In this document: one piece after another, positions 43,615-51,975 of the stretch
Numbering within the stretch: the stretch's first letter is position 1
Layout: each line of letters begins with the position of its first letter
Origin: Roseibium aggregatum IAM 12614
GTDB taxonomy: Bacteria > Pseudomonadota > Alphaproteobacteria > Rhizobiales > Stappiaceae
Assembly (NCBI RefSeq): GCF_000168975.1
Contig: NZ_AAUW01000014.1
Coordinates: 1 to 64,000 of the forward strand
Direction of reading: 5' to 3'
DNA: 64,000 nt
The notes under the pieces: generated by a model
What the model was told of the DNA's origin: nothing
The model's database searches: none
The model's input: only the letters and a program-made list of their open reading frames with translations
Made by a program: the position numbers and the translations under genes

Positions 43615-43750
43615 GTCATCCCGGCCAAGCGAAGCGCGAGCCGGGATCGGGGTGGCACGAACGTCTCGATATGGTGGCTAACCTATTGCGGCCACCCGTT
43701 GGTGGTTCCCCGGTCCCGGATCTTCGCTGCGCTACGTCCGGGATGACGAC
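43615..43750. repeat. Inverted pair of REP-like palindromes
   Basis: The left copy (43615-43652) starts GTCATCCCGGCCAAGCG and the right copy (43708-43750) ends ACGTCCGGGATGACGAC on the opposite strand. Both are in the same dispersed family as 4555-4593. The gap 43527-44020 otherwise contains only the monooxygenase terminator and a short tandem repeat. Confidence 0.65.
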
Positions 43751-43792
43751 GGTGAGGTTGGTGAGGATGGTGATGTTGGTGAGGATGGTGAC
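43751..43792. repeat. 9-bp tandem repeat (GGTGAGGAT type)
   Basis: About 4.7 copies of a 9-nt unit: GGTGAGGTT, GGTGAGGAT, GGTGATGTT, GGTGAGGAT, GGTGAC, abutting the right REP copy. A variable-number tandem repeat. Confidence 0.7.
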
Positions 43793-44020
43793 AGAATTGC
43801 TTTGAAAGCGGCCACCGTTCCCTTTGCACGGATAGCCCCGGAACAGCGCCTCCCTGCCACACCGAAGGCGTGAACCTTTCCGGCCCCGAGACGAACCGGT
43901 TTCTGCGCGTAGCAGAGCTTCTGCAACACCGGACAGGAACAATGTCAAAATCCCTTTGACCGTAGAGGACTGGCGCCTATTGTGCGAAAAATCGCAGCAA
44001 TTTCCGCCAGGATACGGTTC

Positions 44021-45082
44021 ATGAGCAGGTTCTGGAGCCCCATCGTCAGCAAACTGGTGCCCTATACGCCGGGCGAGCAGCCGAAGGACCGCAGCTTTAT
44101 CAAGCTGAACACCAACGAGCACCCCTTCGGCCCCTCGCCGATTGCGCTCGGGGCCATCCGTGCGGCGACAGGAGACAGCCTGAGGCTTTATCCAGATCCC
44201 ACCGCTGCTGCGTTGCGGGCAACAATCGCCTCCAGCTTCAGCCTGAGCGCGGATCATGTCTTTGCCGGGAATGGCTCGGACGAAATCCTGGCCCATGCCT
44301 TTCACGGCTTTTTCAGCGGCAAGGACGAGCTGCTGTTTCCCGATATCACCTACAGTTTCTACAAGACCTACTGCGAGCTTTTCGGCATTTCTCACCGGAC
44401 TGTGCCGCTAGACGGCGATTTCCGGATCGATCCGGCCAGCCTCGTCGGCCCTTGTGGGGGCATCGTGATTGCCAATCCGAACGCTCCGACCGGCATTGCC
44501 CTCGATCTCGCGGCGGTGCGGGGCGTTCTAGACCAAAACCCGGATGTGGTCGTGCTGGTCGACGAAGCCTATGTCGATTTCGGCGCTGAGAGTGCCGCTG
44601 GTCTGGTTCCCGAATTCGACAATCTTCTGGTGGTGCAGACCTTTTCCAAATCGCGTGGCCTTGCAGGGCTGCGCGTCGGGTTCGCTCTTGGTCAGCCGCA
44701 CCTGATCGAAGCCCTGCAGCGGATCAAGGACAGCTTCAATTCCTACCCGCTCGACCGTCTGGCGCTTGCCGGTGCCGAAGCGTCCTGGCAGGACACGGAC
44801 TGGTTCGAGGAAACGCGGCGCCTGGTGATAGCGGAACGGCAGCGGATGGCGGAGGGCCTGCGTTCTCTCGGCTTCAAGGTGTTGCCATCGGCGGCCAACT
44901 TCCTGTTCGTGTCGCACGAACCTCGCGCCGCGCGGGAGCTTCTGACCGGGCTCAGGGACGAAGGCATTCTGGTCCGCCACTTCAACAAGGACCGCATCGA
45001 CAACTGGCTGCGGATTTCCGTCGGCACGGAAGAAGAAGGCGAGGCGTTGCTGAGGGTAATGGCAAGGCTTGTTGCCGGCTAA
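44021..45082 (+). CDS. hisC: Histidinol-phosphate aminotransferase
   Basis: PLP-dependent class I/II aminotransferase of 353 residues. It starts SRFWSPIVSKLVPYTPGEQP with the family hallmark IKLNTNEHPFGPSP, has GNGSDEIL, ANPNAPTG and VDEAYVDF, and the PLP lysine in TFSKSRGLAGLRVG (Lys210). It converts imidazole-acetol phosphate to histidinol phosphate; some paralogues act on aromatic amino acids. No other his genes are nearby, so this may be a second HisC copy. I start it at the ATG at 44021; a GTG-type extension to 43982 adds a basic stretch not seen in the family. Confidence 0.9.
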   Translation: MSRFWSPIVSKLVPYTPGEQPKDRSFIKLNTNEHPFGPSPIALGAIRAATGDSLRLYPDPTAAALRATIASSFSLSADHVFAGNGSDEILAHAFHGFFSGKDELLFPDITYSFYKTYCELFGISHRTVPLDGDFRIDPASLVGPCGGIVIANPNAPTGIALDLAAVRGVLDQNPDVVVLVDEAYVDFGAESAAGLVPEFDNLLVVQTFSKSRGLAGLRVGFALGQPHLIEALQRIKDSFNSYPLDRLALAGAEASWQDTDWFEETRRLVIAERQRMAEGLRSLGFKVLPSAANFLFVSHEPRAARELLTGLRDEGILVRHFNKDRIDNWLRISVGTEEEGEALLRVMARLVAG

Positions 45083-45163
45083 GCTCTGCCAATTCCGCTC
45101 TTTCTTGCAAATCCACGAGGACGAACCCATGTCTCGAACATCGGTTCAAAAGGGAGACACCGC

Positions 45164-45481
45164 ATGCTGGTCACCACCACCAACACCATTCAGGGCAGGG
45201 ATCTGGACTACAAGGGTCTGGTGACGGGCGAGGCGATCCTCGGCGCGAACATTTTCAAGGATTTCTTTGCCGGCATCCGCGACATTGTCGGTGGCCGTTC
45301 CGGCGCCTACGAGGAGGAACTTGGCAAGGCACGCAAGATAGCCATCGATGAAATGTGCCAACAGGCTCAGGGTATGGGCGCCAATGCGGTGATCGGCGTC
45401 GATCTCGACTACGAAACCGTCGGTCAGAACGGCTCCATGCTGATGGTCAGCGCCACCGGGACCGCAGTCTTCATCCGCTGA
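45164..45481 (+). CDS. YbjQ/UPF0145 family protein
   Basis: A 105-residue protein, exactly the family length: [27 protein letters not shown], then [22 protein letters not shown] and [13 protein letters not shown]. The fold is a pentameric small barrel sometimes labelled heavy-metal-binding; no conserved metal-ligand cysteines are evident here (one Cys). It precedes a GNAT gene by 7 bp and probably forms an operon with it. The biological role is unknown. Confidence 0.88.
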   Translation: MLVTTTNTIQGRDLDYKGLVTGEAILGANIFKDFFAGIRDIVGGRSGAYEEELGKARKIAIDEMCQQAQGMGANAVIGVDLDYETVGQNGSMLMVSATGTAVFIR

Positions 45482-45488
45482 TCCTGCC

Positions 45489-46079
45489 ATGTCGCCCGAC
45501 ATTCTCATCTCTCCCGGGTTCCCCGAAGACCAGCGACCGGCTGCTGCCAGCCTGTTCTGGGAAGCCTTTTCCGGCAAGCTTGGCAAGGTGCTGGCCCCGG
45601 AGGAAAAGGCGCTCCGGCTGATCGAGCGTATCCTCAATCCGGCCTTTTCCATCAGCGCCCTCGACCGGGAAGGCCAACTGCTGGGTCTTGCCGGCTACAA
45701 GACTGCCGACGGTTCGTTTGCCGCCGGCAATCTCGACGACATGACAGCGGTCTACGGCCAGTTCGGCGGTCTGCTGCGCGGTGTCTTTCTGGAGGTTCTG
45801 GAACGCAGTATAGAGCCGGACTGCCTGCTGATGGACGGCATCTTTGTTGCCGAAAGCGCCCGCGGCCGGGGCATCGGCGGCACCTTGCTGAACGCCATCG
45901 CCGAAGAAGCGCGCCGGCGGTCGCTCTCCCGCGTGCGACTGGACGTGATAGATACCAACCCCAGGGCGAAGGCTCTTTACGAGCGTTCAGGGTTCAAGGC
46001 CGTCGGGGAGGAAAAGACCGGGTTTCTTGAACTCCTGTTCGGCTTTTCCTCCGCGACACGCATGGAGAAACAGGTTTAG
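45489..46079 (+). CDS. GNAT family N-acetyltransferase
   Basis: A 196-residue acetyltransferase. The acetyl-CoA motif A is GIFVAESARGRGIGGTLLNAIAEEA (Q/R-x-x-G-x-G/A present) and motif B is VRLDVIDTNPRAKALYERSGFKAVG. An N-terminal part of about 100 residues (AAASLFWEAFSGKL ...) is typical of acetyltransferases acting on small molecules or protein side chains. It follows the YbjQ gene by 7 bp. The substrate is not identifiable. Confidence 0.85.
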   Translation: MSPDILISPGFPEDQRPAAASLFWEAFSGKLGKVLAPEEKALRLIERILNPAFSISALDREGQLLGLAGYKTADGSFAAGNLDDMTAVYGQFGGLLRGVFLEVLERSIEPDCLLMDGIFVAESARGRGIGGTLLNAIAEEARRRSLSRVRLDVIDTNPRAKALYERSGFKAVGEEKTGFLELLFGFSSATRMEKQV

Positions 46080-46115
46080 GGAGTTCAGCCAGGTTCAGAG
46101 CCAGATCCGCACGGT

Positions 46116-46263
46116 GTCGCCCCGGGCGGACGCAGTGAGACCCGGAGCCCACTCACTTCCAGAACGCTGATGTTCAGGTGGGCGTCTTGCCGGAAACTCC
46201 ACCTCTTCTGCAAGTGGTGTTGCGAGTAGGCCCCGGATCTGCGCTCTGCTTGTCCGGGGTGAC
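46116..46263. repeat. Inverted pair of REP-like palindromes (CCGGAGCCCACTC family)
   Basis: The left copy (46116-46154) begins GTCGCCCCGGGCGGACG and ends CCGGAGCCCACTC; the right copy (46224-46263) is inverted and ends TGTCCGGGGTGAC. Both match the elements at 56314-56466. They fill most of the 309-bp gap before speB. Confidence 0.7.
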
Positions 46264-46388
46264 TCAGAGATAAGCCCGCCCGGTTTCTTGCAAAAAGAGG
46301 CTGATGTCTGCCCACCACACGGCGCCGGGCTCTTTCCCCTCTCCCACATTGATGCTCTAGTCGACCAGACCTCAACAGGAGCCTTTGA

Positions 46389-47348
46389 ATGTCCTCACAC
46401 GGTTATGAAAGCGGGCGGTTGAACCTGCCCTTTGTCGGTATCTGCACGTTCGGCAAGTCTCCCTATCAGCCGGATTGGGATGCCATCGATGCGGATGTCG
46501 CTGTTCTGGGGGCTCCGTTCGATTTCGGCACCCAGTGGCGGTCGGGTGCACGCATGGGACCGCGCGCGATCCGGGAGGCCTCGACGCTGTTTTCCTTCGG
46601 TCATGCGGGTGCCTATGATTTCGAGGACGACATCACCTACCTGCCGGCGGAAACGACCCGCATTGTCGACCTCGGTGATGCCGACATCGTGCATACGGAT
46701 ACGATCGAAAGCCATAAGCGAATCGAATACGGCGTGCGCAAGATCCTGGCGGCTGGCGCCTTGCCCGTGGTGCTGGGCGGGGATCATTCGGTCAACATTC
46801 CCTGCATCAACGCCTTTGACGGCCAGGACCCGATCCATGTCGTGCAGATCGATGCACATCTGGATTTCGTCGATGAACGTCACGGCGTTCGCTACGGCCA
46901 TGGCAACCCGATGCGCCGTGCGGCGGAAAAGCCTTATGTCACCGGTCTGACCCAGATCGGCATCCGCAACGTGTCCTCAACCTCGCGCGATGGCTATGAA
47001 GACGCTCGCAGGATGGGCTCGGACATTCTTTCTGTGCGCCACGCCCGCAAGCTTGGCACCGAGGCGCTTCTGGCGCGGATACCGGCCGGCAAGCGCTACT
47101 ACCTGACACTTGATATCGACGCTTTCGACCCGTCCATCGCACCTGGCACGGGCACGCCCAGTCACGGCGGATTTCTCTATTACGAGGTGCTGGAGTTGCT
47201 CGACGGCCTGGCAAAACAGGGGGACATCGTCGGCATCGATCTGGTGGAGGTTGCACCGGACTACGATCCGACGGGCTCGACGAGCATCCTCGCCGCTCAG
47301 GTCCTGATGAACACCATCGGCAGGGTTCTGCATCACCGCAAGACATGA
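46389..47348 (+). CDS. speB: Agmatinase
   Basis: A 319-residue ureohydrolase that splits agmatine to putrescine and urea. The binuclear manganese site motifs are all present: GGDHSVN, QIDAHLDFVD and LDIDAFDPSIAPGTGTPSHGG. The N terminus GVPFDFG-type stretch appears as VLGAPFDFGTQWRSGARMGPRAIR. Related guanidino-acid hydrolases have the same motifs, so agmatine is the likely but unproven substrate. It converges with cysK on a shared bidirectional hairpin. Confidence 0.88.
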   Translation: MSSHGYESGRLNLPFVGICTFGKSPYQPDWDAIDADVAVLGAPFDFGTQWRSGARMGPRAIREASTLFSFGHAGAYDFEDDITYLPAETTRIVDLGDADIVHTDTIESHKRIEYGVRKILAAGALPVVLGGDHSVNIPCINAFDGQDPIHVVQIDAHLDFVDERHGVRYGHGNPMRRAAEKPYVTGLTQIGIRNVSSTSRDGYEDARRMGSDILSVRHARKLGTEALLARIPAGKRYYLTLDIDAFDPSIAPGTGTPSHGGFLYYEVLELLDGLAKQGDIVGIDLVEVAPDYDPTGSTSILAAQVLMNTIGRVLHHRKT

Positions 47349-47350
47349 AA

Positions 47351-47386
47351 AACCCCGCCGGCGGGGTTGCTCCGGCCGGCGGGGTG
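47351..47386. terminator. Bidirectional terminator between speB and cysK
   Basis: AACCCCGCCGGCGGGGTT (47351-47368) is a perfect palindrome and its arm can also pair with CCGGCGGGG further on. A-runs and T-runs flank it (GAAAAA before, GAAAA after), fitting termination in either direction. Confidence 0.7.
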
Positions 47387-47405
47387 AAAATGCGGGACCG
47401 GGGTC

Positions 47406-48365
47406 TCAGAGGCCTTCGAACAGCGCCGTGGAGAGGTAGCGTTCAGCAAAGGACGGGATGATCACCACGATGTTCTTGCCTTCCATACCTTCGCGCTGAC
47501 CGACGCGGATGGCGGCCGTCAGCGCGGCACCGGAGGAAATGCCCACCGGCACGCCTTCCGTCTTGGCCACTTCGCGCGCCATGGCGAAGGCGTCTTCATT
47601 GGCGACCGTCTGGACTTCATCGTAGACGGAGGTGTCGAGCACGCCCGGCACGAAACCCGCGCCAATGCCCTGGATCTTGTGCGGGCCAGGCTCTCCGCCA
47701 GACAGGATCGGGCTGTCGGCCGGTTCCACGGCAACCACATGAAGGCCCGGCTTGCGCTCTTTCAGCACCTGGGAAACACCGGTGATGGTGCCGCCGGTGC
47801 CGATGCCGGAGACGAACACGTCCACGCCGCCATCGGTGTCGTTCCAGATTTCTTCCGCGGTGGTGTTGCGGTGGATTTCCGGGTTGGCGGCGTTTTCGAA
47901 CTGCTGCGGCATCACCGCACCGTCGATTTCGCCGATCAGTTCCTCGGCACGGGCGATGGCGCCCTTCATGCCCTTCGGCCCTTCGGTCAGTTCCAGTTCC
48001 GCACCCAGGATCTTGAACATCTTGCGGCGCTCCACGGACATGGTTTCCGGCATCACCAGAATAAGCCGGTAGCCCTTGGCGGCGGCGACGAACGCCAGCG
48101 CAATGCCGGTGTTGCCGGAGGTCGGCTCAACAAGCGTGGTCTTGCCCGGCACGATCTGCCCGGCCTGCTCCATCGCCTCGATCATGGCAACGCCGATCCG
48201 GTCCTTGACGCTGGAAATCGGGTTGAAGAATTCAAGCTTCGCCAGGAGATTGCCCTTGACCCCGTGCGCCTTCGCCAGCCGGTCCAGCCGGACGATCGGT
48301 GTATCGCCGATGGTCTCGGTGATGGAGGAATAGATTTTTCCGCGACCACTGGTCTTGATCGTCAT
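47406..48365 (-). CDS. cysK: Cysteine synthase A (O-acetylserine sulfhydrylase)
   Basis: A 319-residue PLP enzyme that makes cysteine from O-acetylserine and sulfide. The PLP lysine is Lys54 in [11 protein letters not shown], the substrate loop is [12 protein letters not shown], and the phosphate-binding glycines are [10 protein letters not shown]. The C-terminal part matches CysK rather than the longer CysM/CBS forms. The gene is monocistronic as far as seen, converging with speB. Confidence 0.94.
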   Translation of the reverse strand: MTIKTSGRGKIYSSITETIGDTPIVRLDRLAKAHGVKGNLLAKLEFFNPISSVKDRIGVAMIEAMEQAGQIVPGKTTLVEPTSGNTGIALAFVAAAKGYRLILVMPETMSVERRKMFKILGAELELTEGPKGMKGAIARAEELIGEIDGAVMPQQFENAANPEIHRNTTAEEIWNDTDGGVDVFVSGIGTGGTITGVSQVLKERKPGLHVVAVEPADSPILSGGEPGPHKIQGIGAGFVPGVLDTSVYDEVQTVANEDAFAMAREVAKTEGVPVGISSGAALTAAIRVGQREGMEGKNIVVIIPSFAERYLSTALFEGL

Positions 48366-48509
48366 GGCAGGTCTCCCAGGTTGGCCGGATCTTCTTCCGC
48401 CGGCATCGTTCGACTATCGGAGCGATAAGATAGTACGGGTTCCGGCAAGTTATAAGGGGCCGAACACGCCTTTCCGAACCTGCCGGTAAAACCTTTTTCC
48501 AGAAAAGCT

Positions 48510-49169
48510 TCAGCTCTTGGAAAAGAGCATGTCCGGCAGATCCGCCATTGCCTCGAACAGGATAGCCCCCGCGTCCTGCATCGCCTTGCGGTCGCAGGCC
48601 GGATCTTCGACAAAGGCATAAACGCGCATGCCGGCCGCCCGGGCCGCCAGAACGCCGGGCAGGCTGTCTTCGATCACCGTACAGGTTTCCGGTGCGTGGC
48701 CCATGGTGCGCGCCGCCAGCAGAAACACGTCCGGCGCAGGTTTGCCACGTTCGCAGTCCTGCGCGGAAAAGAGGCGTCCTTCCAGCCGGGGCAGCAGACC
48801 GGAGCTGCCCAGTGTCGTGCGCATCTTTTCGTATTTGCCGGAAGAGCCGACGCAATAGGCAACGCCGCGCCGGTCGAGGTCATCCAGCACACCGGCAACG
48901 CCTTCGATCGCCGGAACACCGGCCTTGAAGCTCTCCAGGTCGCGCAGCCGCACCTGGTCCGGCCAGTCGGCGGGCAGCACCTTGCCGGTCAGGTCCTCGA
49001 TCATGGACTGGACATCTTCCAGTGTCCGGCCCATGAACCGGCGCTGGCAGTCCGGCCCGGTCATCGGAACGCCAAGCTCGGTGATGATGGCAGCCATGTT
49101 GGCATTGGCCATGCGTTCGGTGTCGACAAGCACGCCGTCGCAATCGAATATGACGAGGCTCGTCATCAT
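48510..49169 (-). CDS. HAD superfamily hydrolase (subfamily IA)
   Basis: A 219-residue phosphatase with HAD motif [13 protein letters not shown], motif [11 protein letters not shown], and motifs [17 protein letters not shown] plus VIEDSLPGV. The helical cap between motifs I and II is of the beta-phosphoglucomutase/phosphoglycolate type. Which phosphoester it uses cannot be told. It follows dut with a 4-nt overlap on the minus strand, suggesting co-translation; a nucleotide-related substrate would be plausible but is only a guess. Confidence 0.88.
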   Translation of the reverse strand: MMTSLVIFDCDGVLVDTERMANANMAAIITELGVPMTGPDCQRRFMGRTLEDVQSMIEDLTGKVLPADWPDQVRLRDLESFKAGVPAIEGVAGVLDDLDRRGVAYCVGSSGKYEKMRTTLGSSGLLPRLEGRLFSAQDCERGKPAPDVFLLAARTMGHAPETCTVIEDSLPGVLAARAAGMRVYAFVEDPACDRKAMQDAGAILFEAMADLPDMLFSKS

Positions 49170-49615
49170 GAGCGGCCCGTCGAACCGAAGCCACCGGCGC
49201 CGCGTTCGGTTTCCGAGAGAACCTCAACTTCAACGATGTCCGCCTGCAGCACGGGCGCGATCACCATCTGGGCAATACGGTCTCCGCGTGAAATCTCGAA
49301 AGGGACCTCGCCGAGGTTGATCAGGATCACCTTCACCTCACCCCGGTAGTCCGCATCGATTGTGCCGGGCGTGTTCAGAACGGTGACACCGTGTTTGGCG
49401 GCAAGGCCAGACCGGGGGCGAACCTGGGCTTCATAGCCAGCGGGCAGGGCCATGGCGAGCCCTGTCGGCACCAGGGCGCGTGCACCGGGTGCGAGGGTTA
49501 TCGTGCCGTCGACGGCAGCCAGAAGATCAAGTCCGGCGGCCAGGACCGACTGATAGGCGGGCAGTGGCAGATCGCGACCATGCTCCAGTCGCTTCAGTTC
49601 CAGGGTAACAGGCAT
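49166..49615 (-). CDS. dut: dUTP diphosphatase
   Basis: A trimeric dUTPase of 149 residues that hydrolyses dUTP to dUMP, keeping uracil out of DNA. The five family motifs are visible: [46 protein letters not shown] and the C-terminal GAGGFGSTG. In motif 1 the usual Ala-Gly-Xaa-Asp-Leu reads AAGLDL. The stop overlaps the start of the HAD gene. Confidence 0.95.
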   Translation of the reverse strand: MPVTLELKRLEHGRDLPLPAYQSVLAAGLDLLAAVDGTITLAPGARALVPTGLAMALPAGYEAQVRPRSGLAAKHGVTVLNTPGTIDADYRGEVKVILINLGEVPFEISRGDRIAQMVIAPVLQADIVEVEVLSETERGAGGFGSTGRS

Positions 49616-49790
49616 CGAAAATGTCCGGCAGTGAGTGTTGCTGGCGAGTGACGATATTCGCCGGTCCCTGTCAAGGCTGGCGGGCGGACGCGAAACTTCG
49701 CATAAAAATCAGATATCTACTTGCAGTCACAATCGGCACCTGAAACACTCTAACGCATCGTAACTTGCCAGCGATTGGGAGATTGGCAAC

Positions 49791-50210
49791 ATGAGACGAT
49801 TGATTTTTGCATTTACCACCGGGCTGATGCTGATTACGGCACCGGCAACCTTCGCACAGACGGTCGGCTATGCCGACGCCATCAAGATCCTGGCTGCAAG
49901 CTGCGGCAAGGACATCGAATCCTATTGCAAGTCCGCGACACTCGCGAACAACGGCATCACCCAGTGTCTTGAAAAGAACCAGTCCAAGCTCTCGGCAAAA
50001 TGCAACGCGGACCGTCTGGTCGTGATTTCGCTGATCCAGGCACGGCTGGCGGCCCAGGCGGAAGCCCCCAAACTGTGCCAGCGGGACGCTGCGCAATATT
50101 GCAAGGGCGTCAAGGCCGGGGCCGGTCACGTGCTGCGCTGCCTGCTCAAGGCCCAACCGTCCGTCAGCGAAAAATGCAACACGGCCATTGACCTGGCCGG
50201 ATACCGCTAA
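49791..50210 (+). CDS. Secreted Cys-rich repeat protein (GLG1-type repeats)
   Basis: A 139-residue exported protein with a signal peptide (MRRLIFAFTTGLMLITAPATFA). The mature part holds two Cys-rich repeats: ASCGKDIESYCKS ... TQCLEKNQSKLSAKC and KLCQRDAAQYCKG ... LRCLLKAQPSVSEKC. This C-x5-6-C ... C-x10-C pattern is that of the repeats in Golgi glycoprotein GLG1. In bacteria the function is unknown. The next gene, an OmpA-type protein, starts 22 bp downstream, so both are likely co-transcribed and envelope-located. Confidence 0.8.
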   Translation: MRRLIFAFTTGLMLITAPATFAQTVGYADAIKILAASCGKDIESYCKSATLANNGITQCLEKNQSKLSAKCNADRLVVISLIQARLAAQAEAPKLCQRDAAQYCKGVKAGAGHVLRCLLKAQPSVSEKCNTAIDLAGYR

Positions 50211-50232
50211 CTCGGCACCGGGAGATATTTTC

Positions 50233-50814
50233 ATGAACAAGTTGCTTCTGGCCGGTTTATCGGCCGCTTTTCTTGCCGTGTCCGCGTCAGGCCTTACCGC
50301 CCAGACCAAGCTGAGCCGCAATGAAATCATCAACTCCCTGCAAGGGGCGCAGCAGAAGGTTGACCTGACGGCCGATGAACTGCAGCAGGCCGCCCTGGAA
50401 AACATCCAGAAATATCCGGGTGCAAATGCACCCAACACGCTGCCGCTTGCCGACAAGCTGGCCTCCCTGCGCCAGTTCAACGTCGAAATCACCTTCGATT
50501 TCGACAGCGCCCGCATTCGTCCGGAATCCTTTGAGACCGTCGGCCTGATCGCGGACGCCCTGCACACCCCTTATCTGCAGGGCCAGACCTTCTTCATCGT
50601 CGGTCATACGGATGCCAAGGGCGCGCGCGAATACAATCTGGAACTCTCGCTGAAGCGGGCACAGGCCGTGCGTGAGGCGCTGGTGACCACCTTCCGCGTT
50701 CCGGGTGAATATCTTTTCGCTGTCGGTCTGGGGGAAGAGCAACTGCGTGACCCGGCCAATCCGGATGCTGCCGTCAACCGCCGCGTCCAGCTCATCAACC
50801 TGGGTTACAGATAA
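50233..50814 (+). CDS. OmpA-family periplasmic protein
   Basis: A 193-residue exported protein. A signal peptide (MNKLLLAGLSAAFLAVSASGLTAQ) is followed by about 70 residues of helical sequence and a C-terminal OmpA domain: VEITFDFDSARIRPES, FFIVGHTDAKGAREYNLELSLKRAQAVREAL and NPDAAVNRRVQLINLGYR, the peptidoglycan-binding residues Asp and Arg being present. No beta-barrel is encoded, so it is probably periplasmic. The ATG at 50233 follows CGGGAGA. Partner of the Cys-rich gene upstream. Confidence 0.87.
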   Translation: MNKLLLAGLSAAFLAVSASGLTAQTKLSRNEIINSLQGAQQKVDLTADELQQAALENIQKYPGANAPNTLPLADKLASLRQFNVEITFDFDSARIRPESFETVGLIADALHTPYLQGQTFFIVGHTDAKGAREYNLELSLKRAQAVREALVTTFRVPGEYLFAVGLGEEQLRDPANPDAAVNRRVQLINLGYR

Positions 50815-50887
50815 CCGGCCCCTCGGGCGGGTTCGGCAATGTCCACAAAGCGTGCTTGAAACCTGCCTGAAAACCGATCCGGCAAAA

Positions 50888-50921
50888 GACATGCCGCTTC
50901 CTTTTTCGGAAGCGGCATGTC
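50888..50921 (-). terminator. Strong hairpin oriented as a minus-strand terminator
   Basis: GACATGCCGCTTCC pairs perfectly over 14 bp with GGAAGCGGCATGTC around a 6-nt loop. On the minus strand it is followed by TTTT; on the plus strand it is not followed by T. Its orientation does not suit the plus-strand genes on either side. Confidence 0.5.
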
Positions 50922-51051
50922 TGAACAGTGAGAGCCGGAACGGCGGATTGTTTACCTGAGTTGAACGAGCCTTCTTTTGTTTCTGGTCTAATCCTTCTGG
51001 CCGAATGGCTTATCCTCTGAGGTACAACCAATCCTACCGAGGAGTGCTCCC

Positions 51052-51840
51052 ATGACGGCTACGCCACGCAGCATCTCGCCTGTCTTCTTCGCCCATGGTG
51101 CGCCGACCCTGGCACTGGAAGACACGGCTGCCAGCCGGTTTTTGAAAAGTTTTGCCGCCAGCCAGCCGCGCCCGAAGGCAATCCTGATCCTCTCCGCGCA
51201 TTGGGAAACCGACGGTCTGAAACTCTCGGCGCCCGGACCGCTGCGGACCTATCATGACTTCCGCGGCTTCCCGCGTCCGCTCTACGAGATCTCCTACCCC
51301 GCGAAGGCCAATGTGGACCATGTCGACGAAGCCGCACGCCTTCTGGAAGCGGCCGGATACGATGTGGAACTCGACAGCCACTGGGGGCTCGATCATGGTG
51401 CCTGGGTACCACTATCGCTCGCCTATCCGGATGCCGACATTCCGGTGGTCGCCTTGTCGCTTCCCGATGGCAGCACACCTGCATCCGTTTATGCCCTCGG
51501 TCAGGCGCTTGCGCCGCTCAAGGACAAGGGCGTGTTGCTGGCAGGCTCCGGCAGCACCACGCATAACCTGCGTGAAATCGGACCGCAGGGCTCGGGAACG
51601 CCGGATTGGGCCGTGGATTTCGACCGCTGGCTGGACACCGGACTGGAGGCCGGGTCGATCGGTTATTTCAACGATATCAGGAGCGCTCCCAATTTCCGCC
51701 GCAACCACCCGACGGACGAGCACCTTCTGCCGCTGTTCTTTGCCTTTGGAGCCGGTGGAATGGACGCAAAAGCCCAGCTTCTCCATCGAAGCTACGAGTA
51801 TGGCTCCCTCAGCATGAGCTACTTCCGCTTCGCGGCCTGA
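51052..51840 (+). CDS. LigB-type extradiol dioxygenase (DODA/YgiD family)
   Basis: A 262-residue non-heme iron or zinc dioxygenase of the 4,5-DOPA-dioxygenase type. Metal-ligand regions are visible in PVFFAHGAP, LILSAHWET, LDHGAWVPL and the late NHPTDEHLLPL. Members open catechol rings at an extradiol position; E. coli YgiD is the nearest well-known relative in layout. There is no aromatic pathway around it, so the natural substrate is unclear. Confidence 0.88.
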   Translation: MTATPRSISPVFFAHGAPTLALEDTAASRFLKSFAASQPRPKAILILSAHWETDGLKLSAPGPLRTYHDFRGFPRPLYEISYPAKANVDHVDEAARLLEAAGYDVELDSHWGLDHGAWVPLSLAYPDADIPVVALSLPDGSTPASVYALGQALAPLKDKGVLLAGSGSTTHNLREIGPQGSGTPDWAVDFDRWLDTGLEAGSIGYFNDIRSAPNFRRNHPTDEHLLPLFFAFGAGGMDAKAQLLHRSYEYGSLSMSYFRFAA

Positions 51841-51975
51841 CAACCTCACCGACTGCCCCTGCTCTGGCAGGGGCCAAGGCTTTCCGGCCCGTTTCGGTGA
51901 AACAGGGCAGAATGTTTGCCGGGCATAAGCACCGGTCTTTCACCCTGGCTCTTTCGGAGAACTGGTTGGGTTGGA

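Noticed and set aside
43751..43792. CRISPR or coding repeat
   Set aside because: The 9-bp units are contiguous with no spacers and no open gene; it is a simple tandem repeat.
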